Assembly: GCA_023213395.1 (NCBI GenBank)
Contig: CM041465.1
Span: forward strand, 25,551,741 to 25,615,740
Length of the DNA: 64,000 bases
Direction: 5' to 3'
DNA from: Cycas panzhihuaensis
Lineage: Eukaryota; Cycadophyta
The notes beneath the pieces are model-generated. The model was not told the origin of the DNA. It saw only the letters and a list, made by a program, of their open reading frames with translations, and made no database searches. The translations under genes were made by a program, and so were the position numbers. How positions within the stretch are numbered: position 1 is the stretch's first letter; every line of letters begins with the position of its first letter. Shown here piece after piece: positions 57,335 to 64,000 of the stretch.

Positions 57335-59915
57335 AGGACGCTGGCTCACTGGATAACCACCTGACTAGTAGGTGTGGAGTGAGTGAGTGGTGAGAATATT
57401 GGAGGTGGGACCTAAAAGAGGAGTAACTATCATGCAGAGCGCCTCATGCACCGAAGCGCAAGTTCAGGATCTGCAATGGAGTATGGCTACTATTAGATGG
57501 TCCTTCACCGCTTCGAGCAAGGGATGAAGACGCGTGAGGCAAACCCGGGTTGACCTAGAGATAGGACTCTCCCACCCTTGGGTGGCCAGAAGGAGGGAAG
57601 AGAGGACCTAATGGAGATAGGCCAAGAGTATGCCTACACGACCTAACTGCACACAAGTGTCATGGAGGCAAAGGACTTGTGTGGTTAAGGAGAGAGAAGG
57701 AAAGGTAGGGGAAAGAGGGCTCCTACAATCTTTCCTACGAATGGTAAAGATATATGTAACAAGATAAATGAATCGCAAACAAATACCAAACCAAATTTCC
57801 CCTTTTATCTTTCAATGTGCTAGTTACTAAGAGAGAAATAAAAGGAGAAAAGAGGTAGCGAGAGGGAGTGAGACGTGCACCTGGGCCGAGGGCGTGCGTG
57901 ACGGAAGCCTTCTCGAGGAGCACCAAACCACTCCGCGCGACGTGCTGGATGCGAGATGTTGCGGCAGGCGAAAGAGGGGGGCTTCCTTACCTTCCCCGAA
58001 AAATCGAATGCGAGACCAAAGAAAGGAAGGAAGCGCCAACTAATAAATGAAACAGCATAAAAAATATAACGCATGCAAAGGTGCTTACTGGTGACGCAGC
58101 CAACGGGCGATGTTCTCTGCGCTTCCCAAATACCTGCAAGCAATAGCGGTCTCTCCCTTCCCGAAGGAAGAACACTAACATGCAACACAAAATTCTAACA
58201 ATATATGCCTAAATAACATAAACGAGAATCTAAATATACATGCGTTAGTGCTAATCCAACAATGGAAGTACCAAAAGAAAGTGACCAAGGTGAAAGTAAA
58301 TGATTAGGTAAGTCTCGGAGTGGCCTAGCTCTCGTAAATGATGCCCTAACCTCCCCTCAAGAGCCACAAGGCAGCGAGGATAAGGCCAAGAGCAAGGGCT
58401 GGAAAATGGCAGCAAAGGGACAAAGAGAGGCCCAAGAAAACCCACGGCTAACCGGGATGCTATGAGGAGCAAACCGGGCAGCTGGGAGGAAGGTGAGACA
58501 AAGACTAGCGGTTGGGACTTATGAGTGTTGCCCAAACCTGAGCAAAGGGCCCCAAATCAGCGTTGCAACTTGTGACAGCGCTGGTTTGGGTGGCCAAAAG
58601 AGGGCCTACAAACCCTTGTTTGCAAGCCAAGGGTAGCACAGGGCGAGAGGGAGGCTTTGGAGGGCTTAGAGCCGCTTAGGGAGCGTGGAAGGTGGTACGG
58701 AATCCACCCAGCTCCTCTCCAAAACCTATGCTATCCCCCAACACCACTGCCTTGAGCAGCAAACGCAGGCAAGAGGCACAAAAGAGTGGTAGGACAACCC
58801 ACAAAAAGGACGGCAAACTTACTCTCAAGAAACAAGCAAGAGCAAACAAGCCTGAGCATAAATATCACAAGAAAAACCAATATAAAACAAGGAATACCTG
58901 AAAAGGGGAGGCAAGGGATTTGCCTCAGCCAAGGAGCAATGAAGAGGGGCTGAGAAATCAGCCCAGATCTAAAGTAGAGTAGGCTTGAGGCCCTGCTACG
59001 GAGATGTGATGGGAAACACCTGCACTTGGGGCACTTGTGGACTGCCTGGGCAAAGACCAACTAGAAACCACTCCAAAGGGGCCCTCTCCAAGGCGTTTGG
59101 GGGGCTGGGAGAATGTCTCAGCCACGCTAAAAGAGAGCCGCAATCAGGGAGGGGTGCAGTCCATTGCAGCAGAGATGAGAGAGAAGAGCAGAGCAAGTGA
59201 TGTTTCCTTAGGGAGCAAATCCAAAAGTGAGCAAAATAAATCCTTCAAAATGAGTAAAAAACGGCTTAAGTACTCAAGCAAAACCCTAAAGCGAGCGATT
59301 AGGGCGTGACTGGGAGAGAATCAAGGCACGAGCCATGTGGCAGTTTCGCAATAAATGCGAAATTACCATGGCAGATTTTTAAAAACAATCTGAGATTAGA
59401 TCAACAGAATTTTGCAAAGACTGCGGATATTTCACGGTGTCGCGAAAATTTCAATGCAGATGCACCTAAGGTCAAAACGGCCCACCAACCAACCGGTCAA
59501 AGGCAGATGACCGAAAGGACTAATGGGAAGCTAGAACACCTACCTGGGGGTAAACATGCCAACAAATGGGTCCAAAAGAGCAAAAAATAGGTCTCGACCG
59601 GGGTGGCAAATTGACCAAACGATGATGAGTCATCACACGGGTGGAGGTGGCACAAACCTAGTGGATCCTGGAGTGAGGAGGGTAGATGCGGGAAGTAATG
59701 TGGTCACCAGGGTGCCACACTTGCTAGGAGTGTGCCCCTGCTATAGTCGTCATAGGCTGAAATAAGTGTGGATGACTACAAGGTCGCCCACAAAGCCACA
59801 CATATGCAGATACACAAGCAAACACCTAATAAAAGAAAGCGATGATAATGTGAGAAACATACCTGCACTTACCTGAGTCGGTGATTCTGTATCCATTCCC
59901 GGAAGCCAGGAAACA
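57335..59915 (-). repeat. Tat-4 5' LTR
   Basis: 2.58 kb, pairs with 43318-45908. The stretch 59390-59490 departs sharply from its partner although the flanks match, and it has lost the GGTACC boxes. Confidence 0.92.
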
Positions 59916-59920
59916 GCTTC
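59916..59920. other. Tat-4 target-site duplication, right copy
   Basis: GCTTC, identical to 43313-43317. Tat-3 intron 1 resumes after it. Confidence 0.92.
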
Positions 59921-60017
59921 ATGTCAGTTATCAGCACTCTGTACTCTCTCTGTATGTGATTTGAGTCTATTTTGGCCCTCCTATCCTGTTTTCTCCTTTT
60001 CTGCCTTCGTACCGCGC

Positions 60018-60043
60018 TGAACTTAGTGGTACCGCTAAGTTCA
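60018..60043. promoter_or_regulatory. Palindrome 2 (CGGTACCA centre), Tat-3
   Basis: Perfect 9-base arms TGAACTTAG and CTAAGTTCA. In the PMD sense direction the centre is CGGTACCA as in the other two elements. Confidence 0.7.
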
Positions 60044-60078
60044 ACTCGGGTCCCGCGGCGATCGGGCCCCGTGGCAAT

Positions 60079-60096
60079 GATCGCAGCACTGCGATC
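60079..60096. promoter_or_regulatory. Palindrome 1 in PMD intron 1, Tat-3
   Basis: Perfect 8-base arms GATCGCAG and CTGCGATC around CA. Confidence 0.6.
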
Positions 60097-60540
60097 TTTG
60101 CTACAGTACGAATGGCGACCCCCCAAAAGGGGGGGATTTCTACCCCAAAAAAATTAAAAAAAATTCTTCCGATGGACCCCGTGGGGCCCACTGGGACCAG
60201 GGCTCCCTAATGCCTAGGTCCCCGCCTCTTTTTGAGTCTGATTCAGACTCCGAGAGGCCTCTAATTGCCCATAAGAGGCACTAAAATCATACAAAAAACT
60301 ACAAAAACCAATGAAATTAAAACTTCGAAACGGTTTGGGTTTAGTGATATCTACTCACTGGATCTAGTCGCGCTGTCACCATCTCGTCCTACCGATCCCG
60401 TTGGCTCTCTCTGCTCTTCGATCCAATGGTCTGATCTCTCCCTGCATGCCTCCAAAGTTGGGCGGCACTTCGCTACGTAAGGAAATGGCTCTAGTTTCTC
60501 ATGAGCACCGGTGAAAATGAATCTGTTTTCTGTTCAATTT

Positions 60541-60549
60541 CCTTATATA
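60541..60549 (-). promoter_or_regulatory. Antisense promoter TATA box, Tat-3 PMD gene
   Basis: TATATAAGG on the minus strand, with TTCATTTTCAC starting 28 bases downstream (60521-60511). Exon 1 ATG follows at 60382. Confidence 0.7.
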
Positions 60550-61063
60550 GGCGGGCGCCCACACGGGCACTCCTTTCATTTGTGGCTTCACGACAGCCGT
60601 TGAGACCGTCCCATTTCCCTGATTGCCTTTGCCTTCTGGCCCTGTTGCTCATTGTGCTCTCTTGACATCCTTTTTACGTTTTCTCATAGGTGCATTTATG
60701 GTGCCTCATTTTTGCACTTTTTCCCTGGGCCCTTCCATCTCGTTTTACGTGCCACTCTCGTGCATGCCTGAGTTTATACTCGTTTGGCTCGTTTCGTTGC
60801 CCTGGACTTGTTTTTGTAGTCCTTTCTCACTCTTGGGGTCCCCAAAGGGGATGCTCCCTCACCCGAGGGCATGTTACACTTTCTGAAGTGACCTTTTAGT
60901 GCTCCAGGATGCCCTTTTTCTCTTCCGACCGCTCTCTGATGGTGATCTAACTGCTTGCTCTCGCCCTGGGTAACCTTATTGCTAGGTCCTCCTAGCCTTC
61001 ACGGCCACTTTTTGCTTGCCTTTTGAGTATCACTTTATTTACTACCAGGACTTTGTGTCACCT
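60550..61063. other. Spacer between divergent PMD and RNase H genes, Tat-3
   Basis: Homologous to 46856-47249 of Tat-4. A short plus-strand frame (60623-60886) has a partial counterpart at 47147-46920, but the frames do not stay in step, so I do not call a gene. Confidence 0.45.
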
Positions 61064-61486
61064 ATGTCCATCTACATTTTTATCAACGGCGGAAGCCGCG
61101 GTAACCCTAGACCTTCTGCTGCTGCGTGGATTCTCTGTAGTCCCTCTGGACATGATCTCCTACACTCTGGGATCTTCCTCCCAGAGGCTACTAACAATGA
61201 AGCTGAACATACAACTATTATTGAAGCCCTTACTGATGCTCTCTATTTCCATCACGGATCCATCGTTTTGCTTTGTGACTCTCAAGTTGTGGTGTCTCAT
61301 CTCATCTAGGTTTACCAGGTGTGATGCCCTCACTCAAGGGCTCTTGCTTCCACTACCAGATCTTTCCTGGCCCGTTTCTCTTACATCGATATCCAGCATA
61401 TCCCTCGGGCCCTCAACATTGAGGCAGATAGTCTCGTTTGCCTCATCCTTGAGCATCGCCTTCCTCTCCTAACTGACCGTCCCTGA
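61064..61486 (+). pseudogene. Second (Tat-type) RNase H, Tat-3, catalytic Asp lost
   Basis: 141 codons from ATG at 61064. It aligns end to end with 46741-46316 of Tat-4. The first catalytic segment reads IFINGGSRGN where the relatives have IFTDGGS, so the essential Asp is Asn. NNEAEH, LLCDSQVVVSHL and LNIEADSLV remain. Stops occur after SHLI (TAG at 61307-61309) and shortly after. It would act as an RNase H on element hybrids, but this copy cannot. Confidence 0.85.
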
Positions 61487-61573
61487 GGCTTATCTGGCCG
61501 CCCTGTTGCCCAAGCCCCAGGTCGTCTTACACTTTGCTTTGTGACCCGTTTGCACCTCTAAAATCTGGCTGCT

Positions 61574-61591
61574 AATGAGGTTAAACTATGG
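61574..61591 (+). other. Tat post-ORF motif after second RNase H, Tat-3
   Basis: AATGAGGTTAAACTATGG, 88 bases after the RNase H stop. This is the same distance as in Tat-4. Confidence 0.65.
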
Positions 61592-61897
61592 CACCTACCT
61601 CTTGCTTACCCTTTTACTTGATTATACATGTCTTTCTGCATCTTTTGTGGTGGGGCAGCCCCCTCACCTCCTTCATTTTCTAGTCGATTCTTAGATGGCT
61701 CATAGGCAACCCCAATGTTATCTCCACCACTACTTTCGTATCCACACATTCTACCATAACACTCGCCGACACCCTTACCTACTGTTATGATCTTGATTGA
61801 TATATTTATATACATATGTGCTATTGACAGTTGTGTTGCCAGCATTCGCCATCGCACCAGGCTTCCGAGCGGTGAGGCTCTGCTACCAAGGCGGCAG

Positions 61898-64000
61898 TGT
61901 TTCCCAGCTTCTGGGAATGGATATGGAATTACTGACTCAGGTAAGTGTAGGTATGCTTCTCACTTTATCATCGCTTTCTTTTGATGAGTATTTGCTTGTA
62001 TGTTTGTATGTTGTGCGACCTTGTAGCGATTTTATCTTCACCTACACTTATTTAGCCTATGACGACTATAGCAGGGGCATACTCCCTGCAAGTGTAGCAC
62101 CCTGGTGGCCATTCCACTTCTCGCATTCTGCCCTACTCGCTCCAAGATCCACTTGGCTTGTGCCACCTCTACCCATGTGATGACCCGTCATTGTTTGGTT
62201 GACTTGCCACATCATTTGAATCCTATTTTTGCTCTTCTGGACTCGTTTGTTGGCTTGTTTGCTCTCAGGTAGGTGTCTCAACCCCACATTAGCCTTTTTT
62301 ATCATTTGCCTATAGCCCAGGCTAACTGTCCAGGCCAGTTTTTGCCTCCAGGTGAATACCGCCATGAATTTTGCAAGATCACCAGTAAATTACTGTGATC
62401 AGATTTTGTGGCAGGATGACTGTTCTAATTTATTTTTTAAAAATCTGCCGTGGTATTTTGGCATTTATTGCAAAACTGCCACGTGTCTCACAACTTAACT
62501 CGCCTCTAGCTGTGCCCTAATCGCTCACTTTAGGGTTTGGGCTAAGTATTTAAATCATCATTAACTCATTTTTAAGATTTTTTGGTTTACATTTTTGGAT
62601 TGTTCCTCAAGGAAACCACCCTATGCTCTACTATTCTCTACTGCTCTACTGCTGCTACAGGACCTGCACCTCTCCTCCAGTGCCCAACTCTCCTTTAGTA
62701 TGGCTAGGACATCTTCCCAACCCTTCACACACCTTGGAGAGGGCCCCTTTAGAGAGATCTCATTGGATTCTTGCCCAGGCAGCCATCAAGTGTTCTAAGT
62801 GCAGGTGTTCTTCCTCCAACTCCATTAGCAGGGTTCCAAACCTACTATACCACAGTTTTTGGGTTGATTTCTCAGCCTCTCCTTAGTAGCCCTTGACTGA
62901 GGTAAGAGCCTCCCCTCCTCTTCTTAGGTATTCATTGATTTAAGTTATTTTCTTGTTCAATTGATGCCCTATTTTGCTTGTCCTCTTGCTTAGGTTTTTG
63001 AAGGTTATTTTTCCTCTTTGTATTGGGCTATTTTACTGCTGTCATTAGTGCCTCCTTGCCTACATTTGTTGCTCAAGGCAGTGGCAAAGAGGGGTTGCAT
63101 AAGGTTCAAGAGAGAGATGGGTGGATTTTGTACCACCTTCCACGCTCCTCAAGTGGCTCTTAGCCCCCAAAACCTTCCCTCTTGCCCTGTGCTATCCTTG
63201 GCACTCAAACAAGGGTTTGGTAGGCCTTCCTTAGCCATTGAAATTAGCACTGTCACATGTTACAGCACTGATTTGAGGGCTTGTGCTTAGGTCCGGGCAA
63301 CTCATGTAAGTCCTGACTGCTTGTCCTTTGCCTAACTCCTTTCCTGGCAGCCCGGTTTGCTCTTCATAGCACCCTGGCTTGCCGTAGGTCCTCTTTGGCT
63401 CCTTTCAACTCTCTTACTACTATTTCTAGCCATCTTTCTTGGCCTTACCCTCGCTGCCTCATGGCTTTTGGGGGAGGTTAGGGTTATTCTTTGCGGGAGG
63501 TAGGCCACTCCGAGGCTTACTGGTTACTTTCCATTTACTTTGGTTATCCTCCTTTACATATTATCATCATTGTGTTGATACTAACATATACATGTTTAAG
63601 TTTACATTTGCTTTGCATATACATGTATTGTTAGGATCTTTCCATTGTATGTTAGCACCCTTTCTCCGGAAAGGGGGAGGTTATCATGTACTTATAGGTA
63701 TTTGGAAGGTGCAAAGGACCTTTCTCCCTTTTTCCTTTGTCGGTAAGTGCTTCCATTCATGTTGTACTTTTATACTTTATTTATTACTAGTATTTGGTCC
63801 CTTTCTTTCCTTTGTTTGGTACTTTAGTATTTTTCCGGGGAAGGTAAGGGAGCCCCTCATTCCGATTCGCCGCAACTCTTCACGACTGCCGTGCCTTGTG
63901 GAGTAGCTTTGAGTACCTCTGGGGAGCGTCACCATTACGACACACTTCCATCCTGGGTACATACTCTCGCTCCACTTTGTCACCCTTTCCTTTTGAATTT
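61898..64000 (+). repeat. Tat-3 3' LTR, cut by the window end
   Basis: Starts TGTTTCCCAGCTTCTGGG after the purine-leaning CTACCAAGGCGGCAG and pairs with 23728-25826. The missing 0.6 kb and the right target duplication lie outside the window. The block 62300-62410 differs strongly from the 5' LTR. Confidence 0.88.

Larger units (their letters stand above)
43318..59915 (-). mobile_element. Tat-4, complete 16.6-kb Ty3/gypsy element with antisense PMD gene
   Basis: Minus-strand element: 5' LTR 59915-57335, gag 57059-54861, protease to integrase 54854-50494, PMD gene on the opposite strand 47417-49854, second RNase H 46855-46316, and 3' LTR 45908-43318. A perfect GCTTC duplication flanks it. LTRs agree at about 96% over the stretch I aligned, and nearly all differences are transitions. 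It inserted in intron 1 of the PMD gene of Tat-3. It is the reference copy for the family layout here, though gag and pol contain several stops and one late frameshift. Confidence 0.95.
41370..60382 (-). pseudogene. Antisense PMD gene, Tat-3 (intron 1 interrupted by Tat-4)
   Basis: Minus strand. Exon 1 coding is 60382-60359, eight codons opening MVTARLDP. Intron 1 runs from 60358 (GTGAG) to 43285 (TTATGTGGACAG) and contains all of Tat-4. Exon 2 is 43284-42076, with VVDNRENVGMAMLSYIEM, the PMD region, and an acidic Ser/Gly/Pro-rich linker (SGAARGEAGPSG). Intron 2 is 42075-41960 (116 bp, GTGAGACC to TTGGCAG), with phase 1 kept across the join. Exon 3 is 41959-41370, with IFPQVYAEGQ, LVRTRDIW and a coiled-coil and Arg-rich tail, ending at TAG 41370-41372. 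Stops inside exons 2 and 3 show it is dead. Exon 1 phase and length equal those of the other two copies. Confidence 0.72.
23728..64000 (+). mobile_element. Tat-3, large Ty3/gypsy element, carries two later insertions
   Basis: Plus-strand element: 5' LTR 23728-26441, primer site, gag 26708-28380, pol 28381-30606 and 38056-40725, antisense PMD gene (60382-41370 on the minus strand), second RNase H 61064-61486, and 3' LTR from 61898 past the window end. Copia-4 (30607-38050) and Tat-4 (43318-59915) are later insertions with perfect target duplications. Without them the visible element is about 16 kb, like Tat-4. Its LTRs agree at only about 88% over a hand-aligned stretch near 24850/63030. It lies in the last part of the PMD exon of Tat-2. 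Confidence 0.9.

Overview
The window is plant nuclear DNA made almost entirely of LTR retrotransposons nested inside one another. I see no host gene, tRNA, rRNA, CRISPR array or bacterial-type operon. The evidence for a plant is Ty1/copia elements with a TGGTATCAGAGC-type primer site, Ty3/gypsy elements of Tat-lineage type with a second RNase H, a plant mobile domain (PMD) protein, and in-frame stops that mostly look like CAG->TAG, CGA->TGA or TGG->TAG, as expected from cytosine methylation. I cannot name the species. The density and depth of nesting suggest a large, repeat-rich genome.

I name the elements as follows. Copia-1 (2465-7774, minus), Copia-2 (10134-15181, plus), Copia-3 (16135-18583, minus, partial) and Copia-4 (30607-38050, minus) are Ty1/copia. 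Tat-1 (pol at 10090-16134, minus, degraded), Tat-2 (18584-23727, minus, partial), Tat-3 (23728 to beyond 64000, plus) and Tat-4 (43318-59915, minus, complete) are related Ty3/gypsy elements. The nest reads Tat-1 > Copia-3 > Tat-2 > Tat-3 > (Copia-4 and Tat-4), with Copia-2 also inside Tat-1. Target-site duplications close the events: CCTCT for Copia-2, ATTAT for Copia-4, GCTTC for Tat-4, and 4 of 5 bases for Copia-1. LTR divergence agrees with the order: hand-aligned stretches give about 88% for Tat-3, 96% for Tat-4 and 97% for Copia-4.

Layout: 1-2464 is an old relic with minisatellite-like arrays and the remains of an antisense PMD gene. 2465-7774 is Copia-1. 7775-10092 holds a decayed second RNase H and a 24-bp tandem array. 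10093-16134 is Tat-1 integrase split by Copia-2. 16135-18583 is Copia-3. 18584-23727 is the 3' part of Tat-2 (LTR, second RNase H, antisense PMD gene). 23728-43317 is Tat-3 (LTR, gag, pol split by Copia-4, antisense PMD gene). 43318-59915 is Tat-4. 59916-64000 is the rest of Tat-3 (start of its PMD gene, second RNase H, 3' LTR).

The most interesting system is the Tat family itself. Each element carries 5'LTR-gag-protease-RT-RNase H-integrase, then a PMD gene on the opposite strand, then a second RNase H on the sense strand, then the 3' LTR. The antisense gene appears to have its own TATA box and start-site motif, an 8-codon first coding exon, a roughly 0.48-kb first intron, a large PMD exon, a short second intron and a coiled-coil/arginine-rich last exon. 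These features recur at matching positions in three elements. The first intron contains two palindromes whose arms change in compensating ways between elements while the 8-base centre CGGTACCA stays fixed. A second motif, AATGAGnnTAAACTA, follows both pol and the second RNase H and has been amplified into tandem arrays in the oldest relics. No protein-coding copy looks fully intact.
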